64,000 nt of DNA, from NCBI GenBank assembly GCA_021186555.1, contig JAJKFL010000008.1, positions 14,873,936 to 14,937,935 on the forward strand, written 5' to 3'. Every line of letters starts with the position of its first letter. Within the stretch, counting starts at the first letter, position 1. The DNA comes from Reticulitermes speratus. Its lineage: Eukaryota > Arthropoda > Insecta > Blattodea > Rhinotermitidae. Made by a program: the position numbers and the translations under genes. A model generated the notes under the pieces. It did not search any database. It saw only the letters and a list, made by a program, of their open reading frames with translations, and had not been told where the DNA came from. Positions 22,708 through 33,025 of the stretch are shown one piece after another.

Positions 22708-23345
22708 ACAACTATATAATCAAAGCATATTCATAGAAAAATTTAAATTTCTCATTCGAAGTGCTGGTAACTCGTTGGTAACTCGTCAGCTTGTGTCGGT
22801 TCAGCGAGTGCAGAAGTAAAGACACTGCTACCAGCTCACAAGCTATTATTCTTTACATGACGCTATAAAACATATCTTCGAAAATTGTAGTGACGATAAG
22901 GACACGAACAGAAGACGACCACCAGAGAACCACAGTTCAACAACAGTTGTTATCCTAATGTTATAGCTTAGTTCGGTCATTCAAAGCCACTTTGTTTTAA
23001 TTTTCGTTTTTCCAAAAACAGCGTCTTTAGCACGGTTTAGCCAACTGCTTACAACGAACACCAACACGCAATTAAAACCATTTGGCACACGTTCCGTTGC
23101 TAAGTTGCCAATGTATTCTGCAGAGGGTATCTGTGTGTGAGGCTGTGAACTTCACGGCTAGAATCGCACGTTGTAAAACAAAATATCAAGCAAGACCGTG
23201 ACAATAACAGAACCTGGAAGTACCAAGCTCTGAAGTGCCTACTGTACTCAGCATTCACTCTATTCAGACAACAAATTTTCAGCGTCTAGCACAGCGGTAG
23301 GCAAGACCTCCATGTGGAAAGCCACATTTACTGTAAAGATCGATG
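22708..23345. other. No gene seen; intergenic
   Basis: No gene or repeat family recognised. Confidence 0.45.
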
Positions 23346-23349
23346 TCTG

Positions 23350-23438
23350 CCAGCGTTGTGTGTGCGTGTGTCTAATTGTGTGTGCATCAAGAATGAGGCG
23401 GCCTAGGCCCGCGTTGGGCCGTTGCATCACAGAAAAAA
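23350..23438 (+). repeat. SINE-A, 5'-truncated fragment
   Basis: Retains only the 3' half: 'gtgtgtctaattgtgtgtgc', 'aatgaggcggcctaggcccg', 'ttgggccgttgc', then an A-rich tail. The tRNA head is absent. Confidence 0.75.
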
Positions 23439-23499
23439 TATATCTTCATGAACTCGGCGTTCTCATTTCCTGTACAATGATTTGAACCCATGGATGCTT

Positions 23500-23550
23500 T
23501 AGATGATGATAACGACGATGGTAATAAAAATAATAATAATAATTACTATT
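23500..23550. repeat. Microsatellite (AAT)n
   Basis: Imperfect AAT repeats. Confidence 0.7.
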
Positions 23551-23555
23551 ATTGA

Positions 23556-23716
23556 GAGAGAGCTAACAGTTGGTCATCTAGTCAAGAAATTCCCCGCATT
23601 TTATGGCAACAGATGGTTCAGTACCATGTTCAAAATCCTATTCATATACTCCCATCCAATTTATTTAGTCACCATTTTAGTGTTGTCTTCCCAGCTACGT
23701 CTCAGTTCAAGAAGAT
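23556..23716 (-). repeat. LINE 3'-end fragment
   Basis: 'agtcaagaaattccccgcat', 'tttatggcaacagatggttc' and 'tatactcccatccaa' follow the order of the 1.7 and 25.0 kb copies. It lacks the TTAG tail and is joined directly to a fold-back unit. Confidence 0.7.
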
Positions 23717-23915
23717 ATTCTCGGGTTAGCCGCCGAGTAAACCAACCTTTCGAGAACCATCTCTGTCCTCGTCAACAGGGGACTGGACAGGACGAGGACA
23801 GAGATGGTCCTCGTAAACAGGGGACTGGACAGGACGAGGACAGAGATGGTCCTTGAAAGGTTGGTTCACTCGCCATTTAACCGCCTGACTCGGCTGCTAA
23901 CCCGAGAAAATTTTA
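23717..23915. repeat. Fold-back unit with internal 42 bp tandem duplication
   Basis: The left arm (ATTCTCGGGTTAGCCGCCGA...CATCTCTGTCCTCGTC, 23717-23773) is inverted at about 23833-23915 (GACGAGGACAGAGATGG...GCTAACCCGAGAAAA). In the left arm about 20 bp are missing. The centre holds two copies of GACGAGGACAGAGATGGTCC, 42 bp apart (23791 and 23833), each followed by a GGGGACTGGACAG segment. It resembles the other fold-backs in design, but a hammerhead core is not clear. Confidence 0.65.
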
Positions 23916-24189
23916 CTGAATTTAGTCACCGTGAAAGCTTCAAATTATGTGTGTTTGGGTGTTCCAAATGGTTTCTTTTCTTCGGGTTTTCGTACCAAGT
24001 TTCGTATTAACATCCTCCTCCCATCTCATTCACTTTGATATGGAGTTACATAATACTACTTACATTAATAATATTACTGCGATTAATTGTAAGTACCTCA
24101 GAATAACAAGATAAGATATAGACTGTATCGTTATCATTTGGACTGAAGTTCGAGAGGTGATTTGATCTTCTCGAATTGGTGCATCATTC

Positions 24190-24400
24190 TGCCCACCAGT
24201 AAGGTGCAGCGCAAGGTGACGCGCGCCGGCCTAGTTGCCGGTGTGACAATATCGACACTTGTGGCGCGCCTCGAGTATGGTTAGGAATAAGCACTAGCTG
24301 CTGCAGCAACAGCATCGACGCACGCCGAGGGGAGACAAACCGGGAGGACATTTAGGGTGGCTGTTGACCGTGTCCGCGTTTCATTATTCATTAACAGTAC
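24190..24400. other. Locally GC/CpG-rich non-repeat segment
   Basis: Within AT-rich surroundings this stretch has many CpG (GACGCGCGCCGGCC, GTGGCGCGCCTCGAG, ATCGACGCACGCCGAGG) and no match to the SINEs or MITEs here. It could be a promoter or 5' exon of a gene lying outside the window, or a remnant of an unrecognised repeat. The 84-codon frame that starts at 24407 has no motif. Confidence 0.3.
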
Positions 24401-24969
24401 CAGAGAGTGTTCCAACGGCTCCGTGTTTTAAAATTTCAAAGCGCTGCTGCCGCTAATCTGCTAAGCCTGTTACGAAACCCTGACATGCGCAGCCATACAT
24501 CTCGAACCCTCATTCATTATACATTATCTCAGGTTCTTTATAGCACAGAGCACAGAGAGGTTCTCATGTATTCTTCAGTTATGCAGATGGAAACCAGAGC
24601 TTGGAAGGCCTGCTTGAATTGTGTCGTCATCAATCACTTTACTCTTAACAATAGCAGTTAGCCATTTGTTGTTAACAGCTACTGAATTGGCTAAGCCCTG
24701 TAGATCTCATGCAGTAATCATAGGGCACAGCATACAGATATCACAGGTTTACATCGGCTTATGATTTTGCAGCTTATTTGCAGAAATGAGAAGATGATGA
24801 AGTACCTCTAAGCACACGCAATGTTTAGTCCAAAAGTTTACTGCTTATAATATAAAATGTTATTACTTTATATCCACGGAATGAGGAAAGACCCTTTTAA
24901 ATATTTCTTAATTCTCGTTTATGAGAACATGACAGCAATCACGTGATTTGTACGGCACTTCGCCTGGGA

Positions 24970-25320
24970 GCTAGCTAGCTAGCTAACTCAATAATTAACT
25001 AACTCCATGAAGCAGAGTTCTTGAAAAGCTAATAGTTCTTCAGCCAGTCAAGAAATTCCCCACACTCAATGAAACCTTACGGTTCATCACCGTGTTTACA
25101 AGTGTTCTCCACATATCCCTATCCTGAGCCACATCACTCCAGTCCACGCCCCCAAACTAATTTCTTCAACACCCATTTTAATATTATCCTCCCATATACA
25201 CCTAGTTCTTCTTTCCCTCATGCTTCCCCACCAAAACCCTGTATGCAGTTTGCCTCTCCCTCATACGTGCCACATGCCCCGCCCATCTCATTCTTCTTGC
25301 CTGGAGACCAATGTCAGATG
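24970..25320 (-). repeat. LINE 3'-end fragment, longer copy
   Basis: The complement of the TTAG-type tail (GCTAGCTAGCTAACTCAAT) is followed by 'aactccatgaagcagagttc', 'agtcaagaaattccccacac' and 'tccctatcctgagccacatc'. It extends about 180 bp further into the coding side than the 2.4 kb copy. The 112-codon + strand frame here is a shadow. Confidence 0.8.
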
Positions 25321-25524
25321 AAACAGACGAAAACGTTTTACAAAATATACATGACGTCATACATACGGCATGTCAGTCTTTATCCTAGCAGGTTTGCGAA
25401 AAGATAACGCTGGGGCCTGAGGTGCCAGGCTAATCTACTACTTAGTATTACTGAAGTTTAATTCTGTGGAATCTGAGTTTCTCATCACAGCAGAGACTAT
25501 AAAGATTGCTGTCATTTGGTATGT

Positions 25525-25686
25525 GTAACCGTGTAGTCTGGTACAGAAGTTGCAACGTTTCAGAGAAATCTGCTGCTGCCTTCATCTTCAGATTTGAACC
25601 CAAAAATGAAGGCAGCCGTAAATTTACATGAAACGTCGGTACTTATTTACCAGACTACACGGGGTCACCTCCCAGAAGGAACCGGT
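25525..25686. repeat. Hammerhead-type repeats in inverted pair
   Basis: On the minus strand, left half: CTGAAGATGAAGGCAGCAGC, ATTTCTCTGAAACGTT, ending TACCAGACTACACGG (25525-25610). On the plus strand, right half: ATGAAGGCAGCCGTAAATTT, CATGAAACGTCGG, ending TACCAGACTACACGGGG (25605-25670). The two are diverged inverted copies that meet near 25605. The GAAAC boxes are intact. Helix II is weak in both. Confidence 0.55.
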
Positions 25687-25834
25687 CTTCAAGTGTCAAT
25701 CACTGTGTTCAGCTGAATTAAGACAGGCACCCTGCGCTCCTTATAACCATCACCTACACAACATTCATGACCGTATTTTCGTCTTCATGCTATATAGACT
25801 AACACATGTAGCCTAACAGCGTAAACAGTTACAA

Positions 25835-26096
25835 GTTACCCCTGTCCACGCCATGAAGGCATACAGGGGAAAGAGATATTACCCTACTCATTCTTAACCT
25901 TGGCGCTAGGTGGAGGTGAGTAGTGAACTTCACGCCCCATCCGCTTTACCCCCGGGAAAGAACAACCTGTAGCCACTGAAAGAGGCTGGAGGAGTCGCAG
26001 AGCCATTCTGGACAGTTTGGAGAACAGACAACCTCTTGCCCCTGTGGGGACTAGAGCTCCGTAGCGTAGTCACTATACCGACTACACTATACCGTG
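25835..26096 (-). repeat. SINE-C
   Basis: Body landmarks 'gccatgaaggcatacagggg', 'cattcttaaccttggcgcta' and 'ccgctttacccccgggaaag' match the 14.2 and 63.1 kb copies. The B-box region near 26047-26055 (GGGGACTAGAGCTCC) is mutated, so the internal promoter is probably dead. Confidence 0.85.
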
Positions 26097-27534
26097 TTTA
26101 AACAAATAAGAATCAATCCTTCTATCGTTACTTAACACACCACAGAATGTGCTTAGAACAAACCTTTATGAGACAGATCTCCCTATTCTCGTTTGTGTAT
26201 TTGAGATACTAAAATGTTTCTTTCATACAAAATATCTTATTTAAATAGCATTACGATAATAATGTGATTATTCATGATACAAGAAATTGCATTAATTCCT
26301 TTTCAGCAAAAGAAACAAAAACCTGATCTTCTCAAAAAGAGAAGAATTAGCAAGAGAACAAGCTGCCACTGCGTTTCCGGTGTAGGTAGCTATTAATCGA
26401 TAGGGCTGATGTTTCTGCAAAGGATTATACAAGAGGTGAGTACAGTGAATGCAAGAGCGGTGTATGTGCTCACACATGCGACAGTTTAATAAGAGGAAAT
26501 TAAAAGTTTTGCAACCCTGGCATTGTTAAGTAAAGAAACGACACAGATTAATTCACGGTCAGTTAAACATTTAATATATGAGAATATATATATATATATA
26601 TATGATTTCTCGTGAGATATTCCTTCTAAAACACGTTATTGAAGGTCAGATAGAAGGAAGGATAGCGGTGATGGGACGACAAGGAAGAAGACGTAAGCAG
26701 CTACTGAATGACAATAACAAAAAGCGAAGGTACTAGAAATTGAAACAGGAAGCACTAGATCGCACTCTGTGGAGAACTCGCTTTGAAAGAGGCTACGGAC
26801 CTGTCGTAAGACAGACAACGGAATTAATATGAAATGAGAATATGGAGTAAATTTAGCATGTTCTGTGTAAAGCTCGGTGCAGGACTGTTCTCCATCGCCG
26901 GGTTCCATAGGATACGTGGAAAGTCTCGACCCAGTCGAATGACTACATCTGCTGCACTGGATACTATTTGTGACGTAGAGTGCGAAAGTGCGCCAACAGA
27001 GACATCGCCGATGCTCCACTACTGTTTTAACGGGCACTGACTCAGGACGATCGAGAAATATGGCGCTACAAATACACAACAGTAACGTACATTGCAAGTA
27101 AGGATGAGTCATTCAGTTGGCTGTTCAGTCAGTAGTTAGCTACGTAGATATGCAAAAGATGTGGGCCTATCTGACAGGAAGTAATCATTCATCCAGCCAA
27201 CCGGCCAGTCATCGAGTTGGTCTAAGCATTCGGTTCGTCAGACTAACAGAGAGAACTCCCCAGGACTTCGAATACTTCGCCGTACATAATCAGCCTAATG
27301 GAATTAGTTTCCGTGGCCAGTTTTCATCGGTTCAATGCTGCACCAAACACACTCCTCACTTTGTTGCAACTCCACCCATAAGTACTTCAACATTACGTTA
27401 TTTTACCCCACTCTCCATTTAAAAGCTCTCGTCAGAATATATACAGTCACAGACATCTTTAGTGCAACAATGCCGTAGGTACGATACGTAATTCTGTTGG
27501 TGTATGGAAAATATACATACTAAGCTAGATTAGA
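26097..27534. other. No gene seen; intergenic
   Basis: A (TA)10-type microsatellite lies at 26583-26602. The 158-codon minus frame at 26636-27112 and the 101-codon plus frame at 27117-27422 are the longest here, but neither shows a domain, and I could not place splice sites around them. Confidence 0.4.
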
Positions 27535-27537
27535 TAG

Positions 27538-27612
27538 AGGTGTTTCGTTAGCTCAGTATAGTATAGGGGATTGATAAGGAACGAATGGGATTCAATTCCC
27601 AGGAGGGCCACG
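27538..27612 (+). repeat. tRNA-like segment (SINE head relic)
   Basis: An A-box-like GTTAGCTCAGTATAG (27548-27562) and a B-box-like GGGATTCAATTCCC (27588-27601) stand at tRNA spacing. No cloverleaf can be completed and no tail is recognised, so this is probably the head of an old SINE rather than a tRNA gene. Confidence 0.4.
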
Positions 27613-28330
27613 AACAATTCCTTTCTACTCCACGTCCATACGACTTCTGAAAACCCATTTAATCTTATATCAAAACGTATATGGGGGTAAAGCCTGAGAA
27701 ATCTGATTCTAGCAACCCATGGATTGAGGAATATTCTTACATATTTCTTGAGAAAAAGGTGTTTTATATCTAACGGACTCAAAAATTGTTTCTGCTCCAA
27801 CAGAAAACTGGGAGGACAATAGGGGGGTGATATCTCACTCTATAAACGGAATCCAAACGCAAAAACATATGAATATGAAACCGGATTGTCATTACCAGTA
27901 CTTATGCTCGATCTATTTATAACTCTGTATATGTGAGCAATCCACAAGCCAAGCATGCCAGATCTATGTTATTGTGATTAAAACGATAAAAAATGGAGGG
28001 AAACTCCATATATTCTTAATCGCCGAATCATATGACAATGAGCTCTCAGTTTCGTACTCCAATCGCTTTACTCCTGAGAAAATATCCCTTGGGCCTCACA
28101 GGCTAAGACGCTCTTACATGACCCAGGAAGCCAGAAGCTCCCCGGACGTGTGGCTGCAGACAGTAATTCCGTTCCTGTCACTATCGAAATTCGGTTGCGC
28201 AGCCAGGTATCTCTACACAGAATTAACACGTCTCTTCGAATGTATCAGGAACCTGATGGCTCCGTGTTATGAGCTGCAGAAACGAACCCTTTAAGAAATT
28301 GTTTATATTCTTACAAAGGAACGAAATTAA
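27613..28330. other. No gene seen; possible old SINE near 28050-28240
   Basis: A 106-codon plus frame at 27974-28294 contains 'actcctgagaaaatatccct' and a tRNA-like right end around 28180-28230. These suggest a degenerate minus-strand SINE rather than a protein. I cannot assign a family. Confidence 0.35.
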
Positions 28331-28353
28331 GAACTGCCATTAGAAACAAGAAG

Positions 28354-28356
<3 letters not shown>

Positions 28357-28384
<28 letters not shown>

Positions 28385-28395
28385 AATAATAATAG
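28357..28395. repeat. Microsatellite (AAT)n
   Basis: ATAATAATAATAATAATAAT with one ATG interruption. Confidence 0.9.
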
Positions 28396-29440
28396 TGGGT
28401 CTAATACCTATCTTTAATTTTTGACTAATAGGCCTACTCGTAATTTAAATAAACTCTTCGCAAAAAACAACTAATACTTCAACAAACGTATAAATCTTAA
28501 GCAAATGGAGACACTTCGTATCAGAATCCAAATTAGAAGGAACAACACATTTTGTGAAAATAAGTTATCACAATGCACAATTCATATTCATTCACGGGGA
28601 AAAGAAATCACAGCATCGATCAAAAGTAAGGTAAGATGAAAACGTCGAGTCTCTCCTCGTAAATGCCACATCAAAATAGAAGACATAGTTTTCTGTGAAC
28701 TCTCTCAAGAATATCATTTTTTCCATCGTAATCCTCCATTGTGTTTCAAGAACTTCGTATCATCTGCCACGAGACTACGTAGCATGAACGGCCCTCGCCT
28801 CTACAGAAACCAGTAGTCTTTCGTACCAGGTGCACGAGTCACTGAAGTATGTAATTTAAAACGTGTTCTACACTTTAAAAAAGTAAATACACTCTTCCGA
28901 ATGGAAGCAGCATGTTCCTCGGAAATGTTGATACCTACCAAACTGCACGGCGCCGCATTTCAGAAAACAGCAATCTCCATATTCATCACGAGCTGAATAT
29001 CAAACCTCACACTTCCTAGCTTGTTTTAGTTCACGTATAACACAGACGAACCGCATTACAAAAGAAGACGTTTTGATGAGTCTTTGTTACGGGCAATCAA
29101 AGCCAATTTCTACGGCAAGTACCGCTTTGGCGCCGGGGTCGAATTTTATGTGTGTAAAGCTGAGGTTTCTTCATCTCATTCTGAAACTTACTCGGAAGAA
29201 ACAACCGGTACCAAGATTTACAAGTGCCTGCGTTTTGGACTTAGGTTTTCAGACTTCATTTTCTCCTACAGGAACAATTCTACAGCATTCCTGTTATGAA
29301 CCTTAAGACTGGTTGCTGCTAATTTATGTTATACTATTTCACACGCGGTTGGATAAAGTTCCGTCACATTGTGTTAGGTTAGTTTTCTGCATTACTATCG
29401 CACAGTTTGTTCGGTTGTGTCAGGTTGGTTTTACTTAGCA
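28396..29440. other. No gene seen; intergenic
   Basis: Two overlapping short frames at 29073-29306 lack motifs. Confidence 0.45.
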
Positions 29441-29477
29441 GTATCTACACTACGATCCCAGTGGCCGCGCGGTCTAA

Positions 29478-30020
29478 AGCCGGGATTAGACGGCGCGCGG
29501 CTCGTCGAGGGACGTGACGTCACTTGCTCGGCAAACAGATCGGAACAGAAAAGACAATCTGGCTACACGACGCGGCGCAGCTCGGCAAATGGAGGACCAG
29601 CGGCCTTGCTCGGGTAGGTTCGGCTCGGCTTGTAGAATAAGTCGTGTTGTTCTATGAACTTAAAAATGTCCTCGTTTGACCATTCCATTCTAGCCAATAC
29701 CAATTGTGGGACAGAAAATTTCACTCTTCGCGCACCCCGACAGCAGAAAACAAAGACCAGACCTAAGTGTATACAGACTTGGTCGAGAATGGCTTGGCGC
29801 GTAGACTGCAAGCCCCGTGTAGCCGCAACAGCTGCCCGCGCCGATTCCCTTTGAGGATCGTGAAAAACCCGCTTCTGCGGCGATCCAACGAGCCTCGCTC
29901 GCCCAATCACACGCCGCGCCGCGCCAGGCCGCATAGACGGCGCGTTTAAATACGATTCTTTGTCAATGATGTCAGTTATGACGTAAAACGAGCCGAACCA
30001 CGCGCCGTCTAATCCCGGCT
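29478..30020. mobile_element. Harbinger-like MITE, copy 1, TAA TSD
   Basis: 543 bp with terminal inverted repeats AGCCGGGATTAGACGGCGCG / CGCGCCGTCTAATCCCGGCT, flanked by TAA (29475-29477 and 30021-30023). The 3 bp TWA-type target points to the PIF/Harbinger superfamily. The interrupted SINE-A supplies the empty site. It is GC-rich compared with its surroundings. TGACGTCA lies near the left end. The equivalent site near the right end is mutated here but intact in copy 2. A short minus-strand frame (29563-29688) is described separately. No transposase is present. Confidence 0.9.
29563..29688 (-). pseudogene. Truncated reading frame in MITE, N-terminus MADF-like
   Basis: A 41-residue minus-strand frame starts MEWSNEDIFKFIEQHD and ends FAELRRVV before a stop. 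The opening (W-S-x-E-D-I-x-K-F-I-E) resembles the first helix of MADF/Myb-SANT-like proteins, which autonomous PIF/Harbinger elements carry as a second gene. After about residue 14 the similarity stops, consistent with an internal deletion that fused the start of such a gene to other element sequence. The same frame, with the same start and stop, is present in the second MITE (52580-52705). The longer upstream frame in this copy starts at 29934. Whether either is translated is unknown, and the family link is an inference from a short motif. Confidence 0.35.
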
Positions 30021-30272
30021 TAAGGCATGGGTCTACGGCCGCTCGTTTACTAGGATTGTGGGTTCGAATCCCGCCTAGGGCATGGATGTCTGTCTCTTGT
30101 GAGTGTTGTGTGTTGTCAGGTAGAAGTCTCTGCGACGAGTTGGTTCCTCGTCGAGAGGAGTCCTACCGAGTGTGGTGTGTCTAAATGTGTGATCGTGAAG
30201 CCTCGAAAAATGAGGCGGCCTAGGCCCCTAAGGGGCTGTCGAGCCATTGGGAAAAAAAGTATCTACACTACG

Positions 30273-32015
30273 GCTGCAGAAAATAGTACCATGGACAGTA
30301 CACGTCCACATCTGCCTCGAACTGATAAGCTTCACCATCGTCTTACCATTCTGTGCACACATGATAACCAGATAACGTTCGCTAGCGACATGCATGTCTG
30401 GCTAGTTACCACAGGCCTGAGGGGAATGGAAGGAATAAAACAGTAGACAGAGCGCAAGCCTCGAGCGCCATCATCCCCTCCATCCACCGAACCTCTTTCC
30501 GTGGCTTCACTAGAGTCAAGTCTAAAGACTTTGTACACAGACTTCAGTGATGGATGGAACGACAATCTGAATAGTGAATCGGATGAATGCGAATGAAAAG
30601 GGCTAAGCTATACGAAAAAGTAAGAGACGTGGATATTTTACATATTTCGCAGCAGGTCAGACTTTTCTCCGAACAGCAAATACCATGTTACTTGGAGAAC
30701 TAAACCAGGTAACCAGTGGAACAGTAGTACAAGTGTCTTAAAACCTACGTATTTTTTACTTTAATTACGCCAAAATTTAAGACACTTTGTTTTTCACTTG
30801 TTTATTAAACAATTCTTATAAGTATTCCCTAAATAAACACCTGTCTGATATAACGAAGAAAGAACCTGGAAATTACTTTTGACCCAGAATTCCAAAATTT
30901 AGTCACAACTCCTCCACTACAGCTTGACGTAATTCTTTCAGATTAATAAATTAAATTCGCCAGAAACGTTTCAATACAGGCTATCTCTTAATTTCCAACG
31001 GAAAATAAGGTCACGTAATCACTAAACGTATCCAGTACGTATAGTGACACATTCTGCTTTATTGGGTTCCATATATTGCTCTTTACTGTAATGGTGCCTA
31101 CGAATAACACTTGGTTCATGATGTCATATTGGACGCAATAAAGACTGTGAATACTAACTAATTGGGAGACAATGGCTTTTCTTTGACTCTATACGAAAAA
31201 GAACTATAGTGAAAATTTTCAGAAAATGTAGGTTTTTATAGTTTCTGAAAACAGCTGATTGTACCCTGCATTAAATATTTTATTTTCAATTACCATCCGT
31301 GGAAAGATAAAGATACAAATGTTGAATTCTTAATTAGGCAGTACGTCATGAAACGCATGAATGAAATTGAGGTATTGGTCCATGCATTCTTAACTTCGGT
31401 ATGTAAAAAAAAAATTCAAATTAGATATCAATCATATTTGGGGTTTTTACTTTTCGTTTATGTTCAAAAATTCTATTTCTGATGGGCGCTAAAAACGTGG
31501 TTATAATATTCTATGGTTTTCGTAAATTTATTCGGCTTTTTCGTGTAAATGTTGAATGTTATCCGTACATTCAGTATATCACAGTGACATTCTGCCACAT
31601 CGTCCCCGATTTACAGATCGTAAATCCGAACATATTCTCACTTGACACTTGATACATATAGTTGATATACGTGTATAAAACAAAAATAAAATATGTGGGA
31701 TTGTGAAGACAGGGCGATTGTCTTACGGAAGATAAAACTGTAATAGTGCTAAATACAACAATATTCTCTATGTCTAAGTGTCCGCGATTTGCGCCAAACT
31801 GGTATGACTATTGCTCTGAGCTGCCACATTCTCTCAGCAAGTAGTACTGAATTTATCGTTCTTGGATCTATTAACAATGTCAACAACTGTAAGCACTCTA
31901 TCCCACTCCTTTCCAAGGAATGCACGACCTCTGGACCTCATCATATCTCTCTTGAAGCAGGTTTTCAACACGCTGTCACTAACTCAGATTACATATCGTA
32001 AGTGATAAATGAATG
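30273..32015. other. No gene seen; intergenic
   Basis: AT-rich, no recognisable gene or repeat family. The 70-codon frame at 31789-32001 has no motif. Confidence 0.5.
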
Positions 32016-32017
32016 AA

Positions 32018-32065
32018 ATAGAGCGTTGGTGGAATGATACTAATAGGGCAAAAACCTTATCATGT
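32018..32065 (-). repeat. SINE-D fragment
   Basis: 'agagcgttggtggaatgata' and 'aatagggcaaaaaccttatc' correspond to the body of SINE-D. Very short. Confidence 0.45.
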
Positions 32066-32565
32066 CTTATCATTAGTGACCTATATAAAACTCACAGAGA
32101 TCAATTTGAGTCATTTCCCTTTCTCATCCGTAAACGTCGAAGTCAGGTAAGTTAAAATGGCTTCCTACACATACAGTATTAGATAATTAATTGGAACGAT
32201 GTGACGATGCACAGTCGCACCCAAGTGTAAGGTACTACACTGCTGTTCGTGTGGTGGAGACTGAGGAAAAGCATGGCAGAAACTTCAGTCAGGTAGGTCA
32301 GTGTCCCGATCATATATTTTTTAATCACGCCCACAAACGTCTTTAGTACTTTATGCAAATCTTAATATAGACCCCCCAGTAGCCATTTATTTTGCAACCT
32401 TAAAACGTAACAGAGGAAAATTCAGTAATTATTTTGCTCCAGTCTTTCTGAAACGTATTTTCAATTATGATTATAGTTATGTTTCCTTATCTTGAACTAA
32501 ATACCTTCGTTTTTTTTTCTACTCGTACAATAACTGATGTGAATGGAGACATTGGTTTAGTAGTT
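32066..32565. other. No gene seen; intergenic
   Basis: No recognisable feature. Confidence 0.45.
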
Positions 32566-32569
32566 GTAA

Positions 32570-32662
32570 AGGTAAAGGTCACCCTATAACCTGCTATAAA
32601 GGTACGGAGGGAGAGTAAACGCACAGCTGTACTATTTCTTTTGCCCGCGCTGGGTTAGTACT
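32570..32662 (-). repeat. SINE-C 3'-end fragment
   Basis: The GTAAAGGTAAAGGTCACCCT tail and 'cagctgtactatttctttt' match the left (3') end of SINE-C at 14.15-14.24 kb. The head is missing, so this is a 5'-truncated copy. Confidence 0.65.
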
Positions 32663-32882
32663 TGTGAATCAGGTAGATTTTCGGAGTGGTAGTGTATGAT
32701 TCTGGTAGTTCCTAGAGTAGAACTAGTCTAGTGTGGATGGAATTGCAACATCACACAGCGAGTGACTGCTGAGTAAATATCAAACACTTGTTATTGTGAG
32801 TGTTACAGGGAAAGACAAATGTTTTATTTAACGACGCTGTCAATTGCTAAGATACTATAACGTGGATGGCCGTTGAATTAAA

Positions 32883-33025
32883 CATGAGTATGGTGCATTG
32901 GTGGAATGATGCTGACGGGAAAGCCGAAGTACTCGGATAAGAATCTGTCCCAGTACCACTTTGTCCATCGGGACAGATTTTCCTCCGAGTAATTCGGCTT
33001 TCCCAAGTATCATACCACCCATGGA
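32883..33025. repeat. SINE-D body fragment folded back on itself
   Basis: 'gtatggtgcattggtggaat', 'ggaaagccgaagtactcgga' and 'ctgtcccagtaccactttgt' are SINE-D body. This is followed at once by an inverted copy: 'cgggacagattttcctccga', 'taattcggctttccc'. The arms are about 32917-32955 and 32972-33007. Confidence 0.65.

Larger units (their letters stand above)
29441..30272 (+). repeat. SINE-A split by a nested MITE, 14 bp TSD
   Basis: The duplication GTATCTACACTACG lies at 29441-29454 and 30259-30272. The SINE head starts 'atcccagtggccgcgcggtc' and is cut at 29477. It resumes at 30024 with 'ggcatgggtctacggccgc', the B box GGGTTCGAATCCC (30061-30073), the body and an A-rich tail (30251-30258). 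Removing the insert and one TAA restores the normal SINE-A head, so the MITE arrived after the SINE. Confidence 0.95.

Noticed and set aside
23717..23915. Hammerhead ribozyme at the 23.8 kb fold-back
   Set aside because: GACGA, a GGAC/GTCC stem and CGAAAGG are present, but CTG before ACGA and the spacing to GAAA do not fit, so I did not call it.
26636..27112. 158-codon minus-strand open frame
   Set aside because: No domain, mixed hydrophobic and cysteine content typical of chance frames, no splice or promoter signals and no recognised homologue.
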